From NCBI GenBank assembly GCA_032622095.1, contig CP136062.1:157164875-157228874 (forward strand): a stretch of DNA of 64,000 bases, in the 5' to 3' direction. This DNA comes from Siphonodentalium dalli. Lineage: Eukaryota > Mollusca > Scaphopoda > Gadilida > Siphonodentaliidae. This document shows positions 1 through 11,060 of this stretch, piece after piece. Position numbers and translations under genes: made by a program. Below the pieces are notes generated by a model. That model ran no database searches. It was not told where the DNA came from and saw only the letters and a program-made list of their open reading frames with translations. Each line of letters opens with the position of its first letter. Position 1 is the first letter of the stretch.

Positions 1-12
1 AATCGTTCCCTC

Positions 13-417
13 ATTTTTGGTAAAGCACACCGATTCCCAAGGCTGGCGAATGAATAGTTCAATGATTATCCCATTGTTAGGCACACGCAACTCACAACAG
101 ACAACTCGCACGGGCGCTTCGAAGTAGCTTCAATTACCAGAGGCCACATGGGCACGAACAGCGCTCTGCTTCCCCCAAACACACTGCCATTATACGCCGT
201 TACTATTTATGCACCTCTAATATACTAAGCAGGCACATATATAGGGACGGCGTATAAGGGGAGTGCGGGTGGGGGTGCATGTCCTCTTGTAAAATTACTG
301 AAGCTACATTAAAACGACCGCGCGATTTGTTTGTTAAGAGTGGCGCGTATCGAACAATGGGATATCACTGAAATATAATTTGCCAGCCTTGGGAATTGGG
401 TGTGATTTACCAAAAAT
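13..417. repeat. MITE-like element with 35-bp terminal inverted repeats
   Basis: The sequence at 13-47 (ATTTTTGGTAAAGCACACCG and on) is repeated in inverse at 382-417 with a few mismatches. The 405-bp interval has no plausible ORF, so this is a short non-autonomous DNA element. I could not fix a target duplication, and the left end lies almost at the window edge. Confidence 0.65.
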
Positions 418-1217
418 ACAATATATATATATACACCAACAGGACGAATGGAGGGAGTGGCAATAGTAACACATGCACTGGTTGAATTATTTATTAACTA
501 CAGTAGAATAATTACATTTATTATAATTATTCCACAAAACTAATCCAGTTCCGAAAATATTCTCAGGACCACTAAAACAACGATGAAACTAAACGAATTA
601 ACATTTACATTTAGAACCACTAAATAGTGATATATCCAATAATCCAACAGAATCACCACTTCACTATATAGCGCTCCACCTATCCGATATATCTAACAAC
701 AAAACTTGTATCTGGAGAATCTGGAGGAACCAATGGACTACTATGGTAGTAATTTCGAAACAGTTTCTTGAAAAGGCGACACGTTTATCACATACTAATG
801 ATGTGCAGCATTACCTTTGGCAAAAAGTAGTTGGTTGTTGGTTACAGGTCCAAATTCTATTTCATCATTCTGGCAAACAGACTTCTTCGGAATTCATGAT
901 CCACTTATACAATGTATATAATAATAGTAAGACACAATCATGCGACTTCCACAATTGACTTTCCAAACACATCTGCGAGTGACTTGGTTTGTGAAAACGG
1001 GTCACACGTTAATCCTTGTCGTTTCGGACATATTTATTCACATTCAACGGCGATCACTGCATGGGTAATCACGATGATTGGTGTGGCTAACGGGTCATTG
1101 TGTTCATCTCGGCCAGCGCACGGATTGTACGTCGTGTTCAACGCACGATCAATTTCGTATTTCGAGATAATCGCATTATGTGCGGTCAATTGTGCTCTAA
1201 GTCGGTCAGAGCACGCG
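418..1217. other. No gene recognised
   Basis: AT-rich sequence. Short open frames exist (for example 743-958 and 912-1238), but they show no domain, no splice context and no composition that would support coding. Nothing else was recognised. Confidence 0.5.
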
Positions 1218-1280
1218 AATAGTTCTTTACCAGAATAAATCTGGTCTCCGACTCGATTTATTCTGATAAAGAACTATTCT
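1218..1280. repeat. Perfect-stem hairpin
   Basis: GAATAGTTCTTTACCAGAAT at 1218 is mirrored by the complementary arm ending at 1280, giving a stem of about 24 bp with a 15-base loop. It lies 18 bp before a separate palindromic MITE and may be its own small element. Confidence 0.7.
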
Positions 1281-1297
1281 TGTGCTCTAACCATTAC

Positions 1298-1697
1298 TTA
1301 ACCCTTTACCCAACAAACCGGCCAAAACCGGCCAAATAAAGCTTCAACAGCCTAAAATATCTTCGGTCTGTCTCAATAGAACCATACAAATATGGATATC
1401 ATTGTAACCGGCTCCTTGACCACATTGTGATAGTTACAGTTATGCCCTGTGCCAATGCATTCTCTTATATATGCGAGTCGACCATAGGTCGCCTCGCATA
1501 TATAAGAGAATGCATTGGCCTAAACAAAATCGTTTTTTAACACTTTTTACCATTTTTTCTTACATTCTTTAACAATTTTATAATTTTTAATGTGTTAAGC
1601 CAATGCATTCTCTTATATATGCGAGGCGACCTATGGTCGACTCGCATATATAAGATAATGCATTGGCACAGGGCCCTTCTGTTGGGTAAAGGGTTAA
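1298..1697. repeat. Palindromic MITE with TTAACCCTTTACCCAACA ends
   Basis: The 18-bp ends TTAACCCTTTACCCAACA (1298-1315) and its complement (1680-1697) bound a 400-bp element. Inside are two ~69-bp palindromes (1451-1519 and 1600-1668), each reading GCCAATGCATTCTCTTATAT toward its centre and lying inverted to each other, so the inner half forms nested hairpins. A 31-bp piece of the inner motif recurs at 48,099-48,130 and a shorter piece at 40,171-40,187. Confidence 0.8.
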
Positions 1698-2248
1698 TGT
1701 CCTTCCAAATCAATAAGACCAAAGACCATTCCGATGTACACTTCTTAAATGATTGGGAGACTCAAATTATTATAGTAAGGGTTAAGGTCTATAGGGTGTG
1801 ATGATAATAGAAGACAAGAAAACACTTGTCAAAGTCACGCATGAACAATTGTGTCAGCGCTTTTCACCCCGAACACGTGGAATTGTGTTAAAAACTACCG
1901 TGCACTCAAATTGAAAACGAATCGATAAACATAATATAGCGCAAAAACTATCATCTTTCACATAATAATTATATAGTTGTTCCCAAATATAAATAATTCA
2001 ATTAGTTTGCATTGCATGCTCCTGCTTGGAGTTTTATGTAATTTAGTTAGAACAGCTTTACAAATAGCAGGTCTTAGATATGCTTAGATAACCATTTCCT
2101 GTCGATTTTGGCCTAAACATTTTGAGTAATTACCAAAATAGTGTTCATTTGTCTCGTATCCCAAATATTTATCATAAATAATGGGGAATGATGAAATCAC
2201 ACTATCTAAAGAGATAAGTATGTATTTTATCGTTATACGTTATTACAG
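1698..2248. other. Intergenic or intronic sequence; no gene recognised
   Basis: AT-rich. It ends in a splice-acceptor-like tract (TATTACAG, AG at 2247-2248) that opens the exon described next. Upstream exons of that gene were not recognised here. Confidence 0.4.
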
Positions 2249-2802
2249 GGAATGGCAACAGTGTCGAGCTAACAATTGTCACAATGACTTGCACAACAAC
2301 AGCGACGACGACAACAACAACAACAACGACGGCGATGACAACAACACCAACTACTACGACCACACCGGTACCAACAGTGCCTGGGATTATGAAGCCAGAT
2401 CAGGCAAAGATGATGAAACATTGTCTGTGCAAACATATAACGACGATTCAAAAACCGACGACGACCCCAGCTCCAACAACACATGTCCCGAAATCCACTG
2501 CATCCACAACAAATATGATTCCTCCTACCACATCACCGGCACCAACAACCACAACAGTCGATCCAATTAAGGCGATGCAAAAAGCCATCGTGGATCATCT
2601 GCTGTTGGACAGGAAAACCCTCAGTAAATATCGCCGGAAGCAGTTCACAGCGCCGGACACCGAGTCATCCAACAACCTGGCTGGTTCCGTCTCTGTGATT
2701 GGCTTATTTACTGTCGTGGGACTTCCGGTTCTGATGGATGCGATCGCCGTGGCGTATTTCGTGTGGACGAAGCTGGTAGCAATCGCGTTGCCCACACGAT
2801 GA
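2249..2802 (+). CDS. Terminal exon of a Thr-rich, mucin-like single-pass membrane protein (partial)
   Basis: An open frame runs from an acceptor (TATTACAG before 2249) through a Thr/Pro-rich stalk to a stop at 2800-2802. Only about 184 codons of the gene are here. Visible parts are a Cys-containing entry, runs of Thr with Pro typical of O-glycosylated stalks, a short insert with CLCK, a second Thr/Pro tract, then LSKYRRKQFTAPDTESS followed by a hydrophobic stretch of about 22 residues (LAGSVSVIGLFTVVGLPVLMDA) that I read as a transmembrane helix. The K/RRK...APD...S then Gly-rich hydrophobic ending resembles a C-terminal signature I associate with mollusc orphan membrane proteins; that is recalled, not searched. 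The internal Met at 2284 is unlikely to be the true start. Upstream exons were not found. An AATAAA at about 3231 could serve as polyadenylation signal. Confidence 0.5.
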
Positions 2803-5569
2803 AGTCTTCCACGCAGCCGAATCCCACACATATTCCTGAATCGAGTCCTGATTCGAGTGGATGGAACTTGCATGCATGATTTTCTAAATTTCTTTAGAGT
2901 TGATTTTGAAATTCTATATTCCACCACATTGCACAAATATAAACTTGGAAACTTATTGACGTTCTGATCGGTTCTAACGGGGACCATACTAACTTTGAAC
3001 AGTCAACACATGTAATATATTTATGTGTTAATACATGTTCCCCAATATAATCTGTTTCACAGTAGGGTGGTACCAGCTCGAGCTTGCATGATCTACGCGA
3101 CTTTTGTGCGCCGATTTATCAATAATCGTTGATTTGATTGCCCTGGGAAAATTCCAGAATTGTCAGCGACGCAAATGCAAAATAGGCTGGCAAAAGTCGT
3201 CTAACCAATGTTGGGACCTCATGGACTGTGAAATAAATTATAAAAAACCAGGATAATTAAGAAATATATTATCTGCATTGTTTTTGTTCAATGTTATAAA
3301 GTTTCCCGTCATACCATCGAAATGTTACTAGGCATTGAACTGGTGGAGTATGGTCTATACCGGTGTATAGCCATAGTAGAGATTCATGACATGATCTAGT
3401 TACACAATATACTGATAATACTGAGGAGTTCAGTACAATATCACGTTCTCGGTAGTCTTTATTCGTCGAACTATGACGAAAACCTCCAATATGTGTTCCA
3501 AGATGGATGTTTTTCTTTGTCGAGGATTAAATTTTGTTTAGACAGCCATTGTTGTGTATCTGCCAGGACGGTAGCACCGTTAACATTGTAGTTACTCTTA
3601 ATAATAACTCAGTATTAATCCCATCATCATATCACATAAAGAGACTGATATGTTATCAACCATCTGGATTCTCAACAAAGTCAATGCAATATAAACGAAA
3701 TGTATTCTGTGAATGGACATCTTCACTCTGCAAAATCAAATTCTGGCATAAATTCAGTGTATTGTCGGTCGAGATTAATATGAAAATAGTTGGAAAACAA
3801 AAAAGTCCCATTTATTAAAAATGTTATTGAAAAACTTATAAGGCAATTGTCGGGTATACTTCATACTCATATAATTATTCTCAACAGATGTGAGCCCGAT
3901 AAAGTTCCCGTATTCACACGCTCATTATTGTAGTGGCCAGTTGAACACTGAGTGAACGTTCAGACGACCACGATTTAATCGTCAGTGGAAAGGTTTCCGT
4001 CGGGCGTAGTAAGCACTGTATGTATCGGTTGGATGCATTTGAAACATTCTGAGCTGATCAGGGGTTATCTGCACGATTCACAAATGGGGGCGTGTGTCCC
4101 ATCCCGGGTGCGTAATTGTTCAAACATCTCAAACAGTTTTAATGATAACACGAAACATATCCAGAACAGTACCAGTTAAAGATACGGGCGGCGTTGGCGG
4201 TGGGTATGCTGTTAAAATATTCACCTCCGTCAAAAGCCGCCATAAACAGAAAGAATAGTAAAATATAGACAGACTTTGTTCTTATACCAATCAGAAATGT
4301 GGCATAAACAGTATGTTATTGTCAAAAGTTTTTCCTTTGTTATGCAAACAAAAGCAAAAGACGTTACACGACCTGGCTTTTGTTTAGATCCGGAAATGGT
4401 AAACATAAAGAGCGTTATTTGTCTCTGTTTTCCAGATAGGGAAACAATAAAGAGCGTTTATATCATTTCTGTGTGATTAACCAATAGAACTGAGCTGTGT
4501 TATGTAAACAGAAGCAAAACTTCTGTAACACGAGAAGGTTCTTGTTTACGTACGCCATATTGTCTTGACGACAATATACTATTTACGCGCACAAAACGAT
4601 ATATATTTTAATATTCCTTCCGTTGATGGTGATTTGAACAAATATGAATATTTCTGCAACGAACGCCACCCGTACTTTTAATACCTTGAGAGTCACGTTT
4701 ACGAGATCCTGTAAAATCCTTTTAATTCGTGGGGGTCTGTTATTCGTTGATTTTTGGTTTCGCTCAACCACGAAATCATCAACCAACGAAATAATCGACT
4801 TTTGCATTTTAATGAACAAAAAGCCCATATAATATACGATATTGAAATAAAGATCGGGCATTAAGGTCTGTTTTCTAAACCGTAAAATGTATGTATAGAA
4901 TACACAGAATACGAGATGAAATGTAATCTTTTTCAATACATTATCATTCATTCACCGAAACAAAATTGATGCGTTACATCATATAATCTCGGCTATGATA
5001 GTTTGTATAACAATGCTCAATGCATTGGTTTCTTTAAAAGGCTATATGTTTACCAGTAACTTAAGAAGCTGGTTGCTATTATGGTAATGATTTCGTGATG
5101 TGCTTTCAGCGCAGAATTAACATGGGGTCCAATTGCTCAATAGTACACACATATTTGTTGTCATGCATCTGCTATTGTAGGACCTGTTGATGCATAAAAT
5201 TATATCTGATCGACGAATTCATGTACCGATGAAAAAGCCCTTTGATGACAAACCACGAAAATTGATGTCAACGAAATCAAAGCCAATCGCAGTAATGGTT
5301 TTACCAAATACTAACACCACAGAGACACGTTTCTAGAACAGTATCAAACACAATACTGACACTGTGGATCACTTGGATGCGGGTTACACATTTATAAAAA
5401 AATCAGGCCAAATTAATTTCACGTAGACGTGGCCAGGGTTCTCACTGTCTGGCCAAATCACGTTACGTGGCGTGATATTGTAGAATGGTGTATAACAATG
5501 TTTATTAATTAGCTATAGGTTATCGGCCGCAATAATTAGAAGGCTGCCCGCATAATAAGTAACACAAAT
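2803..5569. other. No gene recognised
   Basis: About 2.8 kb without a supportable gene. Short ORFs on both strands (for example 3534-3818 and 4583-4951) lack motifs. Two copies of the motif ATAAAGAGCGTT occur at 4405 and 4447; it recurs in several unrelated contexts of this window. Confidence 0.4.
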
Positions 5570-5645
5570 CGGCCAATAGGTGAAAAACACGGCCAATAAG
5601 TGAAAAAGTCGGCCATAAGTAGAAAGGAGACCAATAAGTGAACGT
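5570..5645. repeat. Short tandem repeat (CGGCCAATAAGTGAAAAA type)
   Basis: Four imperfect units of about 18-20 bp, based on CGGCCAATAAGTGAAAAA, follow one another. No coding potential. Confidence 0.65.
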
Positions 5646-5972
5646 TAACGCAAATGAATCCATCGTATTTAGCTCGGTCGGTCGGTAACAAATATTGGGT
5701 CGACGGAAGAAAGATTACAGTTGCCTTCGGAGGAATTATGGAGTTTCAATGCTTTTTGGAGTAAATATACGTGGATGAGATGCATGTGTCCATATCAATA
5801 TAATTACCAGTGGAAACAGACATTACTGTGAAATCGCTACAAGTTCTTCACAGAGTTCACAAGAATAAAACTTGCTGGAATAATTGTTAATTTAATAAAA
5901 CACACAATGGTATAGCTATGTTAATATATTCATTCTGTGAAACAACAATTGCCAAAGTTGATAATTAATACA

Positions 5973-6110
5973 ATACTTATTAATTGGTTGTTTCCACATT
6001 GACCGAGTTATGAGGCCTCGGTATTTCGTATTAGCCTGCGGCCTCAGGCAAATACGACATACCTCGGCCTCATAACTCGGCCAATGAGGAGACAACTGAT
6101 TAATAAGTAT
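5973..6110. repeat. 138-bp hairpin MITE
   Basis: The left arm, ATACTTATTAATTGGTTGTT then the GACCGAGTTATGAGG block, is complementary to the right arm ending TAATAAGTAT at 6110. The whole element folds on itself with a GC-rich tip containing GGCCTCAGG. No ORF. Confidence 0.8.
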
Positions 6111-7290
6111 AGGTCAATATTTCTTGTACAGATACCCAAGCGGGTTAAGACATATTTATAAAAACGGTCACACCCCAATGCAAACAAAATTGAGCCACAT
6201 TCTATACGACGATTACCTACCAATTACCATTCAATCAAAAGCTAATTGAATGGTTTGTGGTGTTACATTTTCCTGTTGAACAATAAGTCAAATGCTCGTT
6301 GACAATCGGATCACTTGCGTTAGCATTATTTATCAACGTTAATAAGCCATTTTGTCTCCGAATTTGAAAAAGTTTTTATACGTGTTTCTGGATAAAACAG
6401 ATTCTTCCTTGTGATAATAAACTATTTCGGCTGTTAATGTTATTTTTCGTCTTGTTGTCATAATGGGATCATCGTTCAGAATACAGGAGGCAATCAAAGT
6501 TCCGGTAGTGTTCGGACTCCGACGTGAAACTATTCCACATTGCATGAAGTGTGTGTGATGAAATATCACCGTCATGACATAATATTTAACCAAACCTGCA
6601 TATATTGCCTGAATTTTCGGCGTACATGCATGCGTATGTGAACAGTTTGTGGAATGTTCTCAATGGTATCATTCCAAAAGCTCATGATTAATTTGTGGAT
6701 TATACATTCCAAATAGGTTTGGATTTCGTTAAGTTTACTTCCAATCACCCCGCCCCTTCCGACAAACCAAAAAATATTCAATCGAAAGTGTTGGCCTCCA
6801 CCGATGCAGCCCACCACCTCTATGACCGCTACTTACCGTGTTTCAACTTCCCGAGTGACTGGTGCTATCATTATGGCGTATTGTTATAGAATTTCACACC
6901 TTCCGCTCCGATCTCCTTTCAGCTTACTATCCAATTAATATCAATGTATGTGTGATATTTAGCTCAATTCTGTATTTTTGGCCCCGTCGAAATACAGATT
7001 CATACAAGAAATATTGTTCATGAATTGGAGCAATTTGATTGGCCGAGGGTTGTGAACCGGTTTATAACAGATAGTAATTGTTTAACTTCGCCATCCATGT
7101 ATTAGTCATATAAATCATAGTTGTTTCAATAAATGACTGTCTGTTTGATTGTTTTACTGATACCAATAATCTATACTCTGATCATTCACATTCCAAGTTC
7201 ACAAAGCGTTGCAGAATGATGTCTAGTTTGGCTATTATCCCCCCGATGTGGCTGTGTACCCCATCGCGAGTGTATAATTTATCTAAAAAC
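6111..7290. other. No gene recognised; downstream flank of the NXPE-like gene
   Basis: This lies 3' (on the minus strand) of the terminal exon at 7291-7745. Overlapping short ORFs at 6339-6817 on the minus strand show no recognisable domain. Confidence 0.4.
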
Positions 7291-7745
7291 TCAAACATGT
7301 CCATCCAGATCCACGGTGAATATTTCAGGTAAGATTTTATCTCTGAATTTCTTTACTATTTGCGGTGTCTGACTATTCCAGTATTTGCTAGAGTGTGGAT
7401 GTTTCTTTATCTTATGGGATCCCAGCCAAATGATTTTAGGCCACATGACTGATGAGCTGATCATCCGCATCACTGGTGCAGCTATTAGTTCATTTATAAC
7501 CATGCTACTGTTAAAATGGGCGTGGATTCCATACATAGCGACAGCATACACATGTGTCTGGTGCATGGCATGGAACAGCCTGTTCTGGAATAGCCCAACT
7601 GATTCTGGTGTCAGTTCGAATATTCGAAAATATTGAACAAGTAGTGTTCCATCACACACAAGTGTGTTGTTGTATTTGCTGACCTTATGAATCTCACATT
7701 CATCGTTGTTGTGAGCGTTCAGTCCTTGACATCTCGGGTCATTAT
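7291..7745 (-). CDS. NXPE/PC-esterase-like protein, C-terminal exon
   Basis: On the minus strand a good acceptor (TTTCACATTCCAG) precedes base 7745, and the frame then stays open for about 150 codons to a TGA at 7291-7293. It carries N-terminal Cys residues (CQG, CEI, VCDG) and N-glycosylation-like NNT and NSS. Next comes VAMYGIHAHFNSS, which fits the place of the 'IGxHF' motif in the C-terminal half of NXPE and related PC-esterase folds. IIWLGSHKIKKHPHSS then fits the following 'VIIKTxNI' strand, and QTPQIVKKFRDKILP the helix after it. The exon begins in phase 1 (two bases complete the first codon), matching the donor phase of the GDSR-bearing exon at 13,570-14,004. Family members usually act in the secretory pathway or at the cell surface, and catalysis in the NXPE branch is unclear. 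Family assignment is from memory of the motifs. Confidence 0.5.
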
Positions 7746-8574
7746 CTGGAATGTGAAACAATTCTGCATGAAGTCATGATATAATGTATAACTTCCACAG
7801 TGGTTTGCAGTCAAGACAGCTAGCAACACAAAACATATTAACACACTTTAATAAACGCATCTGTTTGTAATGCTACACTATATCAATACAGATGCCTCTC
7901 TGACAGTGGCGCGCTCGCTTCCAATGTAATTGTTTAACGCGTTTTTAAAGACAAGCCTTTGTTGGTAAAGATGTACGTATATATCAATAACCAGAGGTCA
8001 ACAGAACCAAATTTGACCCCGTGCGTAATATTATTAATATGTGTTACACGAACACCTCGCATACAGGGAGACATATATTACTACTCTTCAATTACCGTTC
8101 GACATGACGTCCACACAAGCTCGGTAAAAGCCTTGTTTTTATACAGACTCGCGCCTCAAAGACACTCTCAATGGTAAGTTGTATATATGCTTTACATCAA
8201 TCGAAGCTGAATTGTTTGCTGGCCCACCCGAACCAATCGGCCACATATCACGACCCCGTACCTCTCGTATTTATTTAACATTTCAGTTTCATAAATTCGG
8301 AAGCAAATTTCCAAATTCCAAAAATAAAAAGCCATACAATGTACGTATAACATCCAACCTTGCGTAATGTAATCGGCGGTTACTCTATAGTGGAGTTCGG
8401 GAATTTAACACTGCGATACTTCACTGTAAGGTTTACTACGCCAGGAAGGCCATAAACTACGCGATGCGTCTAAAGAATAAAGACGTTTTTATATATAAAC
8501 GCATATTAGACGCATGTACCGTTTCATGTTTGTATAAGCATGTTGCTGTTATGACAAATATATGTGTATGAACA
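7746..8574. other. Probable intron of the NXPE-like gene; nothing else recognised
   Basis: This is the 3' part of the ~5.8-kb interval between the two phase-matched minus-strand exons. Small ORFs at 7959-8367 have no motif. Confidence 0.35.
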
Positions 8575-9250
8575 TAGAAGTACTTTCGGCAACTTTGACA
8601 TTTATGGCCGCCAGTTTGGTCGCCATCTTGGTTCCCTACTCAATTGCAAACGAATGCTTTGTTGACATATTTCGCACTCATGTAGGCATGGCTGGACACG
8701 AATATCCATGGCATAACAATAACGCACATTGACGTGAGTAAATAAAGGAATACCGACGAATAATCAATTTCTAGACGCCATTTATGCCTCGCTCTTGGTT
8801 TTGAATGACCATTTCTTGAACTAGATGTAAGGAAATACTTCGCCTCAGTGTTCCCTGCTCAACTGTCACCATGAATGGAACTGTCTTAAAAATAACGGTA
8901 GTTGATGTGTACATGAGGACATTTTGGTTATTTTTCAATTTCTAGTCGCATTTTGACCGCCATGTTAGATTTGGTTGTTTGTTGAACAATTGTAATACAA
9001 TTCTCACCCGTGTTAATTCCAAGCTAAACTGTTAGCATGGATGGAGTAACCGTGAACATAACGCCCACGGCTGTGAAGATGAAGGAATTGCGGTGCTTTT
9101 TCAATTTATGGTCGCCATTTTGGAAGCCATCTTAGATTTGGGTGAAGATTCTTCATCTCAAATGTTAGAGGAATACTAGCATGAGTAGCCCCCACACCGG
9201 TATATGAATGGGTGGAGTTTTCATAACAATAACACATCCAAAATCAGCAA
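8575..9250. repeat. Diverged ~165-bp tandem repeat, four units
   Basis: Each unit carries a block like GGTCGCCATTTTGG followed by an 'AGATTTGG' segment; the blocks fall near 8618, 8774, 8945 and 9109. A second block (AACAATAACGCACA and variants) also recurs once per unit. Units are well diverged, so the array is old. It lies inside the presumed NXPE-like intron. Confidence 0.6.
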
Positions 9251-10259
9251 AGCAGACATTACAATTAATATCATACCGGCTTTAAACATAATTGATCCAC
9301 AATGCATACGATATTCGTCAATGACTCTTCCGTGTGATATGTACACTGGGGGAAAACTGTTTCACCAGGATCGATTCTATCGCCCGTTTGTTCCGTCTCT
9401 ATCGGCGTTGAGATCCGACTCCATTTTGACTTTTTAACTTTTTCTAGAAAGTTTTGGGCGCCGTTTTCACACAAAAATGACGCAAAGGTAAGTTTTAAAC
9501 TATTAGTATTGATGTACAAAAGGTTTATAGCTATTCAGTAACAATATTTATGCAATTGATGTTCTGTTACGTGCATATATCCACACATTTAGACCATACA
9601 ACTCGAGCTGGTGCATTTCCCATGTAAATTCAATGTATCATTCGACGCTGCAAAATTGGTCTATTCGCCTGTAAATCCAGTCGGAAATGATCAGGACGTA
9701 TACCAGGATGGTGGCAGAGTATAATGAAACCATCTCCCAAGATTCCTGCAGCAGAATAACAATCTAAATGAGCCGTCAAAAATAGTGAAAAATGTTCCGA
9801 CTCATTTGTGACTTTCATGTTCTAGATCGATTCTATCGTTCCTTCTAAAGAGCCGGTTCTATTCGATCGACGCTTGTTTCCTCAGGCTGCCCAGCTTCAT
9901 TTTGCCAGTTATGACACACCATGACAGCAAAGGAACGGGCAACCTAAATGGCCACTAATGTTTATTGAATAGCGCGATGAGATTATGGTCCTTTTTGCAG
10001 TCTAATGTACCAGTTTTGGATATCTATGGCTTTTGAATTCATATCGTTCTAAAGATTGCCTCTAAAACTTTTGAATTTGTTTTTCTTTAGAATGTATAAT
10101 GGAATCGGTGGCGCAACGTTGAGCCTGGAGGACTCGCTGTTCTTACTTGATTTATCCGTCGATCTGGTGACACAGGCCGAGGCAGCGCCCCCCAATGATG
10201 ATGTGATGGAGGTCGGCGATGAACTAATTCAGTAAACACCTTCATCACACCGACTGCAA
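9251..10259. other. No gene recognised
   Basis: Intronic or intergenic. Minus-strand ORFs around 9271-9519 and 9630-9818 lack motifs. From about 10,087 the minus strand may still belong to the tail of the decayed family described next, but I cannot align it. Confidence 0.35.
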
Positions 10260-10900
10260 CCATGCAGCACGCCGAGCTGTGTCCCAAAGCCCATTGCAAT
10301 CCTTTTCCCGTATAAACAAGTTTATACGAGACGTCGTTTGTGGCTGCACTTTTAAAATGTTCTATATTTTGACCAATGATTCCTGGTTTGTTGCATTCAC
10401 TCTCTGGATAATTTAAACTGGGGCACACAAAGTTAATTCGGGCATATTTGTAGCAACACTTTCCCAATCCTGGAACCCTACACATTTCGTCCCTCCCATA
10501 CACCGAATGAATTCAGAATGAAATAGTCTGCAGCCAACGGCCCAGAACTGTTTTACCTCCGGAGTATATCGCATGCTTTTGCACCCTCGGATTCAAGAAA
10601 TCGTACAACATCTAGAAATAGCTGAAAATAGACATTATTTATAGCGAATGTCCCAGAGGTTAATTGTTGAAGAAAAGACATCCAGTCTGGAAACCTGTTT
10701 GTGTCTTTTAATTGGTGTATTATTTCTCGTAAGAGGCCAGTTATCTCGTCCAATATCGCAGATATCACATATATCTCGTTAACTGGATCGCAGCAATATA
10801 CATCAATATTGGAGTCGATCGTGTCGGTAAATAATGACCTCCTGGAATGAACATCCTTCATTGGTGTGCTTTTTTGAAACTTTGGCACATGGACTTACTA
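10260..10900 (-). pseudogene. Frameshifted relic of an unnamed, expanded invertebrate gene family
   Basis: Four blocks occur in order on the minus strand but in different frames. The first, at about 10,745-10,590, holds LLREIIHQLKD, FPDWMSFLQQL and LFLDVVRFLE. The second, at about 10,570-10,490, holds RYTPEVKQFWAVGCRLFHSE. The third, at about 10,440-10,350, holds INFVCPSLNY and CNKPGIIGQNIEH. The fourth, at about 10,335-10,265, holds VSYKLVYTGKGLQWALG. I recall the same block order (a Phe-Leu-Leu-Phe-Asp-Val-Val core, then Phe-Trp plus Leu-Phe, then 'NFxxPS', then 'DGK') from a large family of uncharacterised invertebrate proteins, possibly of transposon origin; its function is unknown to me. 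Frame changes near 10,570 and 10,450 and stops in each frame mark it as non-functional. It sits in the long interval between the NXPE-like exons and is probably an insertion. Confidence 0.45.
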
Positions 10901-11060
10901 ATAGATGACATTCTGCCGCAGACACAAATTCAAGCGACATTGTTTCTTCGTTCAGCACGAATTCTACATCGCCCTGTCTCAGTTCCTTCCCTTGCACACC
11001 AAAAACGAACGATTCTGTATATATGGTTTCCACCCAATGACTCAACGTCATCTTCTCCCA
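10899..11060 (-). CDS. Candidate internal exon, 54 codons, unknown protein
   Basis: The minus strand has an acceptor (TTATTCTAG) before 11,060 and a consensus donor (GTAAGT) after 10,899. They bound an open frame beginning WEKMTLSHWVETIYTE and ending SAAECHLL. Both ends are phase 0, so it cannot be spliced between the phase-1 NXPE-like exons. It may be the upstream part of the decayed family at 10,260-10,900, read across the would-be donor. No domain recognised. Confidence 0.25.

Noticed and set aside
2269-2484. Minus-strand Cys/Arg-rich 71-codon ORF opposite the Thr stalk
   Set aside because: It is the antisense shadow of the ACA/ACG Thr codons of the plus-strand exon.
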